Shown piece by piece: positions 24,445 through 33,073 of a stretch of 64,000 nucleotides of DNA (position 1 is the stretch's first letter; the number at the start of each line of letters is the position of its first letter). Under the pieces are notes generated by a model, which saw only the letters and a list, made by a program, of their open reading frames with translations, searched no databases and was not told where the DNA came from. Position numbers and translations under genes: made by a program. The stretch lies in NCBI GenBank assembly GCA_018268755.1, contig JAFDVW010000003.1, positions 29,278-93,277 of the forward strand, read 5' to 3'. The DNA comes from Acidobacteriota bacterium. GTDB lineage: Bacteria > Acidobacteriota > Terriglobia > Terriglobales > Acidobacteriaceae.

Positions 24445-26331
24445 TCACTTCCGGAAGTGCCCCAGAATCGCCTCCGCCTGGGAGCGTGTCACCACCGCTG
24501 ACAAGGCCGCAACATCGGCCTGTTTTACCGCCTGCACGCTGCCAAAGTGCTGCAACAGGCGGCGAGTGGTGCTCTCTCCCACGCCGGGAACCTCCAACAA
24601 TTCAGTCGCGCGGTCGCGCATCTGACGGCGCTTGCGGTGGAAGGTCACGGCAAAGCGGTGGGCCTCGTCGCGGATGAGCTGCACCAGGTGCAGGACCGGG
24701 GAGTGGTGGTCGAGGACCACCGGCTCACCTTCCTGGCCATACACGTAGATGATTTCTTCCCGCTTGGCGATGGAAGCCAGGGGCTGATTAATGATCTCGA
24801 TCTTCTCCAGCGCCTCGGCGGCGGCATGCAGCTGTCCCAGCCCGCCGTCGATTAACACCAGGCTGGGCATCTTGCCTTCTTCTTCCTGAATGCGCTTGTA
24901 GCGCCGGGTGACGACCTCGCGCATGGAAGCGAAGTCGTCCACACCTTCCACCGTCTTGATGATGAACTTGCGGTAGTCGGACTTTTTCATCTTGCCGTCC
25001 TCCCACACCACCATGGAGGCGACGGTCTCCGCGCCCTGAATGTGCGAGATGTCGAAGCACTCAATGCGTTTGGGTCGCTCGGGAAGACCGAGGGCGTCCT
25101 GCAGGGCTTCTTCGATCTGCCGCTGGTTGGGTTTCATTACGCGGAAGCGCTGATCATAAGACTGCTTGGCATTGTTGCCGGCCAGGTCGATGAGCGAGCG
25201 CTTGTCGCCGCGTTGCGGGACGGTGATATTGACGCGAGCGCCGCGGGCGCCGGCGATTTGCTCGGAAAGCAGGTCTTCCAGGGCTTCGCGATCTTCGAAA
25301 TCGACGGGCACATAAATGTTCCGCGGCACATAGGGCTGGCTGATGTAGAGCTGCTCGAGCAGGGTGGAGAAAAACGTGCCGGGATGGAAGGTGGCGGCCC
25401 CGGGTTCCGGGCTGGCTTGTTCATCGGGACGGGTGGGGACGCTCGTCCCTGCATGGTCCAGGCCGAATTCGGGCAGGTCCTCCCAGAAGAATTCGCGGCG
25501 GTCGAGGATGCGGCCTCCGCGCAGGTGAAAGAGATTCACGGCCAGCATGCCGTTTTCGTAGTGGTAGCCGAAGACGTCGGCGTCATCGCCCTCGACGGAG
25601 GCGATGCGCTGCTTTTCCTGCAACTGCTCGACGGTGGAAATCTGGTCGCGATAGCGCGCCGCGCGCTCGTACTCCTGGGCGCCGGCCGCTTCTTCCATAC
25701 GCGTCCGCAGTGATTTGGCCAGCTCCGTCTGCTTGCCTTCCAGGAACAACTTCACGTCGCTGACCGCCTCCTGATACACCTCCGGGGTGGTCAGCTCTTT
25801 TACACAGGGTCCCAGGCAGCGCTTGATGTAGTACTGCAGGCAGGGCCGGGGATGAAAACGCGTCAGGTCCACCTTGCAGGAGGGGACCAGGAAGTTGCGG
25901 TGGATCAGGTCGACGATGCGATAGGCGAGGTTGGCAGGGAAGTAAGGGCCGTAATACGAGCTGCCGTCCTTGCGCAGGCGGCGGGTGACATACACCCGCG
26001 GAAAACGCTCGCCCAGCGTGAGCTTTACGTAGGGATAGGTCTTGTCGTCGCGCAGCAGGATGTTGAAGCGCGGCTTCTTCTGCTTGATGAGATTGTTCTC
26101 AAGCGCGAGCGCCTCTTTGTTGTTGGCGACCACGATGTAGTCGACGTCCACCGCCTCGCGCAGTAGGGAGCCGGTCTTGGCGTCTTCGGCCCGGCCCTCA
26201 TGGAAATAGGAGCTGACGCGGTGGCGCAGGCTCTTGGCCTTGCCCACATAGATGACCGCTCCCTCGGCGTTTTTGTAGAGATAGACGCCGGGCTCGGTAG
26301 GGAGAGTGCGGATTTTGGCATGAAGATCCAT
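24445..26331 (-). CDS. uvrC: Excinuclease ABC subunit C
   Basis: Makes both incisions in nucleotide excision repair. 628 residues, full length. The N-terminal GIY-YIG nuclease spans residues 10-95 (TEPGVYLYKNAEGAVIYVGK, with the catalytic Arg and Glu region following). A Cys cluster with CLQYYIKRCLGPC follows and is likely metal-binding. The UVR motif is near 200-235, the RNase H-like second nuclease at 380-540 (IECFDISHIQGAETVASMVV, SLVLIDGGLGQL), and C-terminal helix-hairpin-helix repeats follow (LLEVPGVGESTTRRLLQHFG). No other uvr gene is adjacent. Confidence 0.96.
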   Translation of the reverse strand: MDLHAKIRTLPTEPGVYLYKNAEGAVIYVGKAKSLRHRVSSYFHEGRAEDAKTGSLLREAVDVDYIVVANNKEALALENNLIKQKKPRFNILLRDDKTYPYVKLTLGERFPRVYVTRRLRKDGSSYYGPYFPANLAYRIVDLIHRNFLVPSCKVDLTRFHPRPCLQYYIKRCLGPCVKELTTPEVYQEAVSDVKLFLEGKQTELAKSLRTRMEEAAGAQEYERAARYRDQISTVEQLQEKQRIASVEGDDADVFGYHYENGMLAVNLFHLRGGRILDRREFFWEDLPEFGLDHAGTSVPTRPDEQASPEPGAATFHPGTFFSTLLEQLYISQPYVPRNIYVPVDFEDREALEDLLSEQIAGARGARVNITVPQRGDKRSLIDLAGNNAKQSYDQRFRVMKPNQRQIEEALQDALGLPERPKRIECFDISHIQGAETVASMVVWEDGKMKKSDYRKFIIKTVEGVDDFASMREVVTRRYKRIQEEEGKMPSLVLIDGGLGQLHAAAEALEKIEIINQPLASIAKREEIIYVYGQEGEPVVLDHHSPVLHLVQLIRDEAHRFAVTFHRKRRQMRDRATELLEVPGVGESTTRRLLQHFGSVQAVKQADVAALSAVVTRSQAEAILGHFRK

Positions 26332-26433
26332 GCGAAGGCGTAAATCTATCTTAGTGGAAGCGAAGAAAAAGAGTAAATGCGGTCTGAGGTGATGGGATTA
26401 ATCTTTATTTCAGGATATTCCGATATCAGAAAC

Positions 26434-26640
26434 ATGAAGAAACTAATCAAGATTCACGCGCCACAAAAAATTGTGCTTTGGCTAAATGCACTCGCATGCC
26501 AACGGAAGTGTTCCGTGGAACAATTGGTTTTGGAATTGCTGGAGAAAGAGGCGGCCTCTTATCCCAAATGGCTATATGTAGCCGGCAAGATGAGAAGACC
26601 TCGCGATCTTTCATCGCGCCGCGGGTTCGCCGGTAAATAG
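26434..26640 (+). CDS. Orphan antitoxin-like protein (ribbon-helix-helix type)
   Basis: 68 residues from ATG 26434; upstream in-frame ATGs at 26377 and 26392 are possible and none has a clear ribosome binding site. MKKLIKIHAPQKIVLWLNAL and SVEQLVLELLEKEA resemble the strand-helix-helix of CopG/VapB antitoxins. The tail, with its AGKMRRPRDLSSRRGF segment, resembles the toxin-binding end of such antitoxins. No PIN or other toxin gene follows; the next gene is convergent. The line 26401-26460 is only about one third GC, far below its neighbours, which suggests recent transfer or a decaying addiction module. Confidence 0.5.
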   Translation: MKKLIKIHAPQKIVLWLNALACQRKCSVEQLVLELLEKEAASYPKWLYVAGKMRRPRDLSSRRGFAGK

Positions 26641-26656
26641 ATTAAGTTTTATTTCT

Positions 26657-28477
26657 CTATTTCCGCGCCCACACAAATTCCACCCCGCCGATCACGGTGC
26701 GACCGGGCATGACCACGCCGGGAATCTCTTCGTAGGAAGTATTGCCCAGATTAGCGAACTGCAGGTAGGGTCGCAGCCAGCCGCTGGGACGCGCCAGGGA
26801 AACGTCCCACAAAGCGTAGGTTCCGTGCTGAAAGCGTTGCAGCGCGGCCACCCGAGTGCGGGCCACCAGCAGATTGCGCCATGAACCCGTCCAGGTGAAG
26901 CGCGCATTATGCGAGGGATAGTCGAAGACATAGCGGGAGGTGGCCCCGGAGAGCTGGGTCTGGCTGCCGTGCAGGTAGGTTTCGGAGAGTTCGATCTCCT
27001 GATGTCCGCGCAGGCGGAAGCGCACGTGGCCTTCCGCGCCGCTGAAGTGCAGACGCTGCACGTTCATGGCTTGCCAGGGTTCGGAAGGATCATATTTCAC
27101 GTAGTCAATCAGGTTCGAATCCCAGCGCTGGAAGAGTGTGGCTCCGGCCGTGATCCGGCCGGCCGGGTTCCAGTCGCCGCCTGCCTCAAAGCTCCATGCC
27201 GATTCCGGCTTGAGCAGAGGATTCCCCAGCGTGGCGGGGTCGTGATAGTAGAGGTCGGTATAAGTTGGCAGGCGGAAGCCGCGGCTCACGCTGGCGTGCA
27301 ACTTCACGGAGTGCAGCCACACGCCGCCGGCCACGGAAGGCGTAAATACGGTTTGCCCGCCGCTGAAGAATTCCTCCCGCCCGCCCACCGAAAGCGAGAA
27401 GCGCCGCAGGGCGCGAAAATCCAGATTGGCGTATATGCCCTCGCGGTTGCGGGCATGGTTACCCAGATTATTGCTGGCAATGTCGTCCCACTGGCCTTCC
27501 GCGCCGTAGGAGAGGGTGGTATTGCGTCCCAGTTCGTCGTGCCGCCGCAGCGCCCCTTGCCAGCTCTGGCTGATGTGGTTGTTCTCGTAAATCTCCGGTT
27601 GATCGCGGAAGAGGACAAAATCATCGGTATGGCGGCGATAACCGAAGGAAGCCGCGGTTTGCGTGCCTAACTCCTGATAGGCCGAGGCGAACCAACCCTT
27701 GGTGCGTTCCCAGGATGGATAGGGCCCATAGAACTGGTCGGCGCCGAAGGGCTTGTCGCTTCCCGCCAACAGAATGTTGGTATTTCCCAGGGCGGAGCGG
27801 AAGTTCGTTTGCGAGGAGAGGGAACTGCTGCGATAGTCGCGATCGGGACGGAAGCCGGTGGAGAAATCACGGCTGGCGGAGATGGTCTGCGACCAGCGTT
27901 TTTGCAACAGCGAGCCAAAGATGCGCTCTTGATTGAAGCCGTCGTTGCCCACGCCGGCGCGCAGCCGCAGTTCACTGGCTTCGGCCGGGGCAGTGATGAA
28001 GTTGACGGCGCCGCCCATGGCGTCCGCGCCATATAGCGTCGACCCCGCTCCGCGCAGGACTTCTATCCGCGAAATGGATTCAAGCGGCACGGGAAGGTCC
28101 AGATTGTGGTGTGCGGTCTGCGCATCATTCATGCGCAGGCCGTTGACCAGCACCAGGGTCTGCGCGAAGGTCGAGCCCAAAATGCTCAAGTCGGCCTGCA
28201 CGCCACCCGGGGCGCGCTCGCGCAGATCAATGGCGGGATCAAGCTCCAGGTAATCCACCGCGGTGTTGAAGAGTAGCGGCGTTTCCCGGACCTCGAAGAA
28301 ATCCACCGAGCGATCGTTTTCCGAGAGCGGCACAGGTTCAAAGGAACCCACGACGACGACCGACTCCTGCCGGGCCGGGATCTGCGGCGAATCCGGCGCA
28401 GTAGGACCCGGAGTCTGGGCGAAGGATGAAAAGGAAAAAGAAAGAAGGAGTGCAGGGACCCAAGCGATTGTGCGCAT
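26657..28477 (-). CDS. TonB-dependent outer membrane receptor (BtuB-like)
   Basis: 606 residues, the size of BtuB and small siderophore receptors. A signal peptide (VPALLLSFSFSSFAQ) comes first. The plug domain (about 40-165) has TFAQTLVLVNGLRMND, ISRIEVLRGAGSTLYGADAMGGAVNFIT. The beta-barrel follows, ending with GNTSYEEIPGVVMPGRTVIGG and a terminal aromatic-rich strand (GGVEFVW). No strict TonB box was identified, although residues 36-42 (QESVVVV) could serve. The substrate is unknown; BtuB-like plugs suggest cobalamin or a similar cofactor. It is divergent from the OmpA-type gene across a 400-nt leader region. Confidence 0.9.
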   Translation of the reverse strand: MRTIAWVPALLLSFSFSSFAQTPGPTAPDSPQIPARQESVVVVGSFEPVPLSENDRSVDFFEVRETPLLFNTAVDYLELDPAIDLRERAPGGVQADLSILGSTFAQTLVLVNGLRMNDAQTAHHNLDLPVPLESISRIEVLRGAGSTLYGADAMGGAVNFITAPAEASELRLRAGVGNDGFNQERIFGSLLQKRWSQTISASRDFSTGFRPDRDYRSSSLSSQTNFRSALGNTNILLAGSDKPFGADQFYGPYPSWERTKGWFASAYQELGTQTAASFGYRRHTDDFVLFRDQPEIYENNHISQSWQGALRRHDELGRNTTLSYGAEGQWDDIASNNLGNHARNREGIYANLDFRALRRFSLSVGGREEFFSGGQTVFTPSVAGGVWLHSVKLHASVSRGFRLPTYTDLYYHDPATLGNPLLKPESAWSFEAGGDWNPAGRITAGATLFQRWDSNLIDYVKYDPSEPWQAMNVQRLHFSGAEGHVRFRLRGHQEIELSETYLHGSQTQLSGATSRYVFDYPSHNARFTWTGSWRNLLVARTRVAALQRFQHGTYALWDVSLARPSGWLRPYLQFANLGNTSYEEIPGVVMPGRTVIGGVEFVWARK

Positions 28478-28878
28478 CGTTCGAAGTAACAGAATAACAG
28501 GTGACGGCCCTTCCCGAGTTATCGGGACTCTCTCTTGTCATTGGCGAAGGTGGCGGGGAGGTCCACACTGAGATAGCTAGTCCAGCGCGCAACCGTATAA
28601 AATTTTTATGGTTTATGTCTGCTTTTCCGTTGCAAAGCCCTGCAACCTGCCAGGGGATCTGCAGTAAGCTATTGTAGGACAGGCATTTGCTGACATCCCA
28701 GAAATCCTGGCAATTGGCCCCCCCCGTGCACAAGCAGAGCATGGGAAGTGCAGCAGCGGAAAGTTGCTTGAGGCCCCCACAGTTACAGGGACGGTCGACC
28801 AGAAGTCGGCGTCCAGGATTTGAGCACCAGGATTTTGTGATGAAGCCAGTAACACGAGAGGAAGGAGCCCTCCAAATT
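28478..28878. promoter_or_regulatory. Divergent leader region between receptor and OmpA-type gene
   Basis: No gene is supported here. On the minus strand a possible start region (TTTTATACGG, about 28590-28600) gives the receptor a leader of about 115 nt containing a TCCCGA/TCGGGA hairpin with a TAAC loop (28518-28533). Strings CCCCGCCACC, GCCAATG and GGGAAGG occur in an order reminiscent of a cobalamin riboswitch core, but the B12 box expected downstream is not visible. On the plus strand TTGCA/TGCAA (28630-28645) can pair. I treat riboswitch identity as unproven. Confidence 0.3.
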
Positions 28879-29601
28879 ATGAATCGCGCTTCGTTGACCC
28901 TATTACTCGCGGTAAGCATGGTTGCTTCGGTCGGGTGCGCCAGCAAGAATTACGTTCGTCAACAGACCACCCCGCTCATCAACAAAACCAACGAGCTGGA
29001 TGATTTGACGGCCAAGAACACCAACGCCATCAAGGACGTGGATGCGCGGGCGCAGGCCGGCATCCAGCAGGTGCAGGCCAAAGCTGCCGAAGTGGACCAG
29101 AAGGCGCAGGCCGCCTCGCAGCAAGCCGGGCAGGCGCAGACCCAGGCCGACAACGCAACCCGCCGGGTGGATCTGCTGCAGAACACGGTGGCGAACCTCG
29201 ACAACTATCGTGTGGTGACGGAAGCGGCGGTGCATTTCGGCTTTGATAAGGACAACCTGACCAAACAGGCCAAGGAAGCCTTGGACCAGTTGGCGGGGCA
29301 AGTATCGGCGACCAAGGGCTACATCATCGCGGTCGAAGGCGGAACGGATTCCGTGGGCAACTCGGAATACAACTACGACCTGAGCCAGCGCCGGGCCCAC
29401 GCGGTTATCCAATACCTGGCCTCGCAGCACAGCATCCCGGCCTACAAGATTTATTTGATTGGTTTGGGCAAAGACAAACCGGTGGAGAGCAACAAGACGC
29501 GCGAAGGGCGCGCTGCCAACCGCCGTGTGGATGTCCGCCTCATGACCAATATTTCGGGAGACAACTCCACGACCGGGCAAGCCGTACCGCCTGGACAGTA
29601 A
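28879..29601 (+). CDS. OmpA/Pal-type lipoprotein with coiled-coil linker
   Basis: 240 residues from ATG 28879; GGAAGGAG (28860-28867) lies upstream. The N-terminus is a lipoprotein signal (LLLAVSMVASVGC, lipid on Cys). A helical Ala/Gln-rich segment (about 60-110) resembles Lpp-like coiled coils. The OmpA domain (about 120-235) starts at VHFGFDKDNLTKQA and carries the peptidoglycan-binding pattern in LSQRRAHAVIQYL and REGRAANRRVDVRL. It probably anchors the outer membrane to peptidoglycan. A strong terminator follows. Confidence 0.88.
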   Translation: MNRASLTLLLAVSMVASVGCASKNYVRQQTTPLINKTNELDDLTAKNTNAIKDVDARAQAGIQQVQAKAAEVDQKAQAASQQAGQAQTQADNATRRVDLLQNTVANLDNYRVVTEAAVHFGFDKDNLTKQAKEALDQLAGQVSATKGYIIAVEGGTDSVGNSEYNYDLSQRRAHAVIQYLASQHSIPAYKIYLIGLGKDKPVESNKTREGRAANRRVDVRLMTNISGDNSTTGQAVPPGQ

Positions 29602-29633
29602 AAGTTCCCTCCTCCCCGGAGGATTTTCGCCAA

Positions 29634-29673
29634 GCAGGCCGTTTCTTCCCCGGAAACGGCCTGCCTTTTTTTT
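29634..29673 (+). terminator. Rho-independent terminator after the OmpA-type gene
   Basis: A perfect 12-bp stem, GCAGGCCGTTTC (29634-29645) with GAAACGGCCTGC (29653-29664), a 7-nt loop and a T8 run at 29666-29673. Confidence 0.9.
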
Positions 29674-29740
29674 GTTGTGGCCGGGTCTGGCAGGGGACCA
29701 CGGGCCACCTGCCCGCATCTCATCCCTTGTCGGGCAGCGA

Positions 29741-29746
29741 TACAAT
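29741..29746 (+). promoter_or_regulatory. -10 box of the TPR protein gene, leaderless type
   Basis: TACAAT (five of six consensus) with 10 nt to the ATG at 29757. Confidence 0.4.
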
Positions 29747-29756
29747 AGAAAGAGCC

Positions 29757-30362
29757 ATGAGGATCCAGGTCCCGCATTTCGCTGTGGTTTTGTGTCTGGG
29801 CGGGGTACTTTTCGCTCAGCAGCAGCAGACGCCTCCAGCGGAGAAAGCTCCCTGGCAGACCAATCAGGCGCCCCCTCGCTCCGACGGCCCTTCCGCGCGC
29901 AGCAAAGAGGCCAACGAGAGTTCCAGCCGCGACGGCCGTATCGATATCAGCCCACCCAAGGACGATGACAAGAATCATCCCGACAGCGCCTCGGCGATCG
30001 AAAAGGCCCAGGAACATGCCGACGACAGCGATGTGCAGGAGTTTCGCCCCTGGAACCCGCAGAAAGCCATGAAGAATGTGGAAGTCGGGGATTTCTACTT
30101 CAAGCGCAAGAATTACCGCGCCGCGGTCGACCGCTATGAGGAAGCCCTACTCTACAAGCCCAATGATGCCATCGCCAACCTACGTCTGGGGACCTGCTAT
30201 GAGAAGCTCGAAGATCCGGACAAGGCGCGCGAGCACTACGAGGCCTATTTGAAGATATTGCCCAACGGTCCGGAGTCGCAGGAAGCGCGCAAAGGCCTGG
30301 AGCGGCTCAAAGGGATGCAAGCAAAAAGCCCGGCCGGAGAGCCGGGCCCGGACAAGCCTTAA
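29757..30362 (+). CDS. Secreted TPR protein
   Basis: 201 residues. A signal peptide (HFAVVLCLGGVLFAQ) precedes a Pro/Ser/Asp-rich low-complexity stretch (to about residue 85). About three tetratricopeptide units follow: NVEVGDFYFKRKNYRAAVDR, LYKPNDAIANLRLGTCYEKL, EDPDKAREHYEAYLKILPNG. Architecture is like BamD or YfgC-associated periplasmic TPR proteins, but the family cannot be assigned. The start at 29757 is preferred over an upstream in-frame codon because the -10 box lies between and the signal peptide begins here. Confidence 0.8.
   Translation: MRIQVPHFAVVLCLGGVLFAQQQQTPPAEKAPWQTNQAPPRSDGPSARSKEANESSSRDGRIDISPPKDDDKNHPDSASAIEKAQEHADDSDVQEFRPWNPQKAMKNVEVGDFYFKRKNYRAAVDRYEEALLYKPNDAIANLRLGTCYEKLEDPDKAREHYEAYLKILPNGPESQEARKGLERLKGMQAKSPAGEPGPDKP
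30323..30347 (-). terminator. Terminator of the lipoprotein gene, inside the end of the TPR gene
   Basis: On the minus strand GCCCGGC/GCCGGGC with a 6-nt loop (30328-30347) is followed by TTTTT (30323-30327). It overlaps the last codons of the convergent TPR gene, so it also adds an Ala-Gly-Pro-rich tail there. Confidence 0.7.
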
Positions 30363-30365
30363 CGA

Positions 30366-30980
30366 TTATTTTTCCACTCGGATAAAGTCGCCGCTGGTGG
30401 CATTCACCGCGACCGTCAACTTCGCCTGATCGCGGCTGGCCCCAAAGCTTACATGCCAGATCAGCTCGTTGGTGGCCACACTCCAGTCGCAGACGTACTG
30501 AATGGGTGTATCCGCTTCCTTAGCCAGGATCTTGTCGCCACCGTGTTTGAGCGCGGTTTCCAGGGCCTGGCTGGAATCGATCTTGAGGAAGGCCATATCG
30601 AACTGATGGGTGGAGGCGTTGTTGGGATTGTAGGTGTCTTCTGTTCCGGGATTAATGCCGCGGGGCGGCGCGTTCGGGTCCTCGCTGCCGGACCAGATGT
30701 AGGGTTTGACGCCGCGCTGGGCCTCGGAGGCAAAGCCCACCCGCCAGACGGCTGATTTGCCTTCTTTGCCCGTGCCGTCGCTGGAAAGCTGCGATTCAAT
30801 GCGGAAGGGCTGAGCATCGCGTCCCCAGCCGCGGGCGGCAATAAACACCTTTTGCAGGGCGCTGCGGGCGGTGAGCGTTTCCGGCTCTTTGGGCTGAGGC
30901 TTCTGCTCGGTCTTGGGCGCCGGGGACGAGCACCCCGTTAACAGAGAGAGAGCGAACAGGACCATCCAGAGTTTTTTCAT
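30366..30980 (-). CDS. Hypothetical lipoprotein
   Basis: 204 residues from the ATG at 30980, chosen because MKKLWMVLFALSLLTGC is a textbook lipoprotein signal with lipobox LTGC. A Lys/Pro/Glu-rich spacer precedes a globular domain (about 45-204). It ends ELIWHVSFGAS...AVNATSGDFIRVEK, which resembles PepSY-like beta-alpha units. Function unknown; similar proteins occur as stand-alone envelope lipoproteins. It is divergent from the DinB-fold gene. Confidence 0.75.
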   Translation of the reverse strand: MKKLWMVLFALSLLTGCSSPAPKTEQKPQPKEPETLTARSALQKVFIAARGWGRDAQPFRIESQLSSDGTGKEGKSAVWRVGFASEAQRGVKPYIWSGSEDPNAPPRGINPGTEDTYNPNNASTHQFDMAFLKIDSSQALETALKHGGDKILAKEADTPIQYVCDWSVATNELIWHVSFGASRDQAKLTVAVNATSGDFIRVEK

Positions 30981-31073
30981 GGCCACCTTTCCCGGCGAAA
31001 ATAGTTGCTGGCCACGCAAAGCGTGGAGCATGCTGACTCATTCATTTTACTCGATTGCGTTGCCGGGTCATCT

Positions 31074-31580
31074 ATGAAGAACCATCTACAACAATTGCAA
31101 ATCGTCCTACACGAAACCATGGAGGGTATGACGGAGGAGCAATTTCGCCGGCATCCGGACGGCAAGTGGTGCGCGGCGGAGATCCTCGAGCACCTCTTAC
31201 GAACTTATCGGGGGACGGTCAAAGGGCTAGAAAAATCTTTGTCGGAAGGCATGCCCGCAATCGCTTCAGTGCCCTGGAAGGCGCAATTGGCCAGGGCCGT
31301 GGTGATTTACGGCGGGGTAATGCCGGGAAGGCGGAAATCTCCCGAGCGTGTACTGCCGCAAGGTATGGCGCCGGAACGACTCCGAGCGGAGCTGGGGCCG
31401 ACCCTGCAGCGAATGGAGGCGCTGCTGCTCGAAGCGGAGGCGAAATTCGGACGGAAAGCAAAGTTCCTGGTCCACCCTGTTTTGGGTCCGCTGTCCGGTC
31501 CGCAATGGCGCAAGTTCCACTGGGTGCATGGGCGGCACCATATCCGACAAATTGGGGAACGGCGGCGGCTTACGAGGTAA
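31074..31580 (+). CDS. DinB/YfiT-fold (DUF1569-like) protein
   Basis: 168 residues. It begins KNHLQQLQIVLHETMEGMTE, followed by WCAAEILEHLLRTYRGTVKG with the first metal-ligand-type His. The C-terminal FHWVHGRHHIRQI is the conserved His cluster of the four-helix DinB/YfiT superfamily. Members include thiol-dependent metal-binding transferases; the actual reaction is unknown. The ATG at 31074 is chosen by family fit, as upstream in-frame starts add an atypical tail. Confidence 0.78.
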   Translation: MKNHLQQLQIVLHETMEGMTEEQFRRHPDGKWCAAEILEHLLRTYRGTVKGLEKSLSEGMPAIASVPWKAQLARAVVIYGGVMPGRRKSPERVLPQGMAPERLRAELGPTLQRMEALLLEAEAKFGRKAKFLVHPVLGPLSGPQWRKFHWVHGRHHIRQIGERRRLTR

Positions 31581-31582
31581 GC

Positions 31583-31675
31583 CTCTGTGGAACTCAGTGC
31601 TCTCCGTGGTGAGCGCTTTCCTGGCCCCAGAAGATTTATTCACCACAGAGGGCACAGAGTTTCACGGAGAAGTTC
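31583..31675. repeat. Dispersed repeat B, imperfect inverted pair
   Basis: CTCTGTGGAACTCAGTGCTC (about 31583) and, inverted, CACCACAGAGGGCACAGAG (about 31640) face each other around 30 nt of unique sequence. The result is a MITE-like unit of about 90 bp between convergent genes. Confidence 0.6.
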
Positions 31676-33073
31676 CTAGTTGTGGATCAGACGCACGGGG
31701 ATGGGAGAGATTCCGCCGCCGGAGACTGTCGATCCTGACGGCATGCCATCGCAGCCTGCGGCGTTCACAATGACGGCATCGATGCCCACAGTAGTCCTGA
31801 GTGTCCCGCCCCCCGTGTAGTACGTGATGGTGCGTGTCTGTTGGATGGCGAGCTGCAGGAAGCCCAGGATGGGGCGGGAGATGGTGCACGAGGTCCCCCC
31901 GCCTCCGCCCGAACACATGGCGCTTCCATCGTAAAGCGGCACGGTGACGATGGAATCGCTGCGGCTGATGTTCTGCCGGTTTTGCAGGGCCGGGTTGGGA
32001 TTGTTGCTGCCGCCGGTAATGACGATGGGGTTCCCCGAACCGGCGCCGCCGGGCTGAAAGAATGAATCCTGCCCCTGGTTTAAGTTGTCGCCGTCAGCGT
32101 GGATCAGGCACTGCGTCCCGAGTTGCGTGCGCTGTGTAGTGGTGAACCCGCCTCCAAAACCACCAAAGAGCACCGGTACGGGTTGTCCCGAGCCAACCCG
32201 CATGCCGCATCGCAACGAATATTTTGAGAAACAGGCGATGTTGTCGTGATAGTCGTCTGTTCCTGTCAGGCTGCAGGACGGCGCTGCCGAAGACGGGCAG
32301 GAGGGTTGGGGAGGGGTATTGGGGATGGTCAGCGGATAGAAGTCCAAGCCCTCCGGCTGTCCATAGCGCCGCGTAGTCGTGTTGCCGGAACGGACCCGGA
32401 TCAGGGTCAGCTGGTCTCCGATAAATGCGCCATTGCGGGCAATGGCGCCGGTGGCGGGATTGATGAAGTCGGCTCGTCCTAAACAGCTGGGAAATGTGCC
32501 GAGATTGGGATCGCAATTGGGCACCAGCCAGGGTTTGACGCCTTGCACGTTGATCTGATTGTTGCCGGCGGAAGGGTTATAGGCCTCCGCGGTGGCGGTG
32601 GCCGTCACCGTATTGCTGCTGTTGACCCGGGAAAAAAACGTAGGCAAGCCGGTCTGGCGGATGGTGACCGTGATCTGCGGGTTGCCGGCATTGTTGAAGT
32701 TGCAGGCGATGGATTGCACGGCGGCGGCTTGCCCGCTCACCAGGTTTTGCCCGGCCGCGGCTTCCGCCTGGCGGTTGGCGGCGGAGGGATTTCCCGGCCC
32801 CGCCGTCTGGCAGACCTGGGTTTGCGCTGCGCCGGAGGTCGGGTCTCCCAGCAGCCCAGAGGTAAAGCCCGAAGAGACGAACATTTTGGCTCCGGCCAGA
32901 GCGGCGGCGTCGGCGGCGCGCTGGGCCTCTCCATGCGAGACATAAAGGGCGACCACATCAATGGAAATCACGGCCATGGCCACCATGCCAATCAACGTCA
33001 AAGCGACCAGAAGCAGGGTCACGCCTTGTTCGCGCTTGCGACCGCCGGGCAGAGGTCTCATAGCATTCCTCAA
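31676..33073 (-). CDS. tadG: TadG-like protein of a Tad pilus locus
   Basis: 465 residues. A basic N-terminus and one membrane helix (VTLLLVALTLIGMVAMAVIS) are followed by YVSHGEAQRAADAAALAGAK, the hallmark junction of TadG and related proteins. The long extracytoplasmic part has Ser/Gly/Asn-rich stretches and Cys pairs and no von Willebrand motif that I can see. Its start overlaps the stop of the upstream tadE-like gene by 4 nt. TadG-type proteins are pseudopilin-like assembly factors; the length here is moderate. Confidence 0.8.
   Translation of the reverse strand: MRNAMRPLPGGRKREQGVTLLLVALTLIGMVAMAVISIDVVALYVSHGEAQRAADAAALAGAKMFVSSGFTSGLLGDPTSGAAQTQVCQTAGPGNPSAANRQAEAAAGQNLVSGQAAAVQSIACNFNNAGNPQITVTIRQTGLPTFFSRVNSSNTVTATATAEAYNPSAGNNQINVQGVKPWLVPNCDPNLGTFPSCLGRADFINPATGAIARNGAFIGDQLTLIRVRSGNTTTRRYGQPEGLDFYPLTIPNTPPQPSCPSSAAPSCSLTGTDDYHDNIACFSKYSLRCGMRVGSGQPVPVLFGGFGGGFTTTQRTQLGTQCLIHADGDNLNQGQDSFFQPGGAGSGNPIVITGGSNNPNPALQNRQNISRSDSIVTVPLYDGSAMCSGGGGGTSCTISRPILGFLQLAIQQTRTITYYTGGGTLRTTVGIDAVIVNAAGCDGMPSGSTVSGGGISPIPVRLIHN

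Noticed and set aside
27105..27130. GGTTCGAATCC resembling a tRNA T-arm
   Set aside because: It lies inside the TonB-dependent receptor coding frame and no acceptor, D or anticodon arms can be drawn around it.
28625..28700. c-di-GMP (GEMM-I) riboswitch before the OmpA-type gene
   Set aside because: GCAAAGCC is present, but the matching tetraloop-receptor and the second half of the aptamer are absent.
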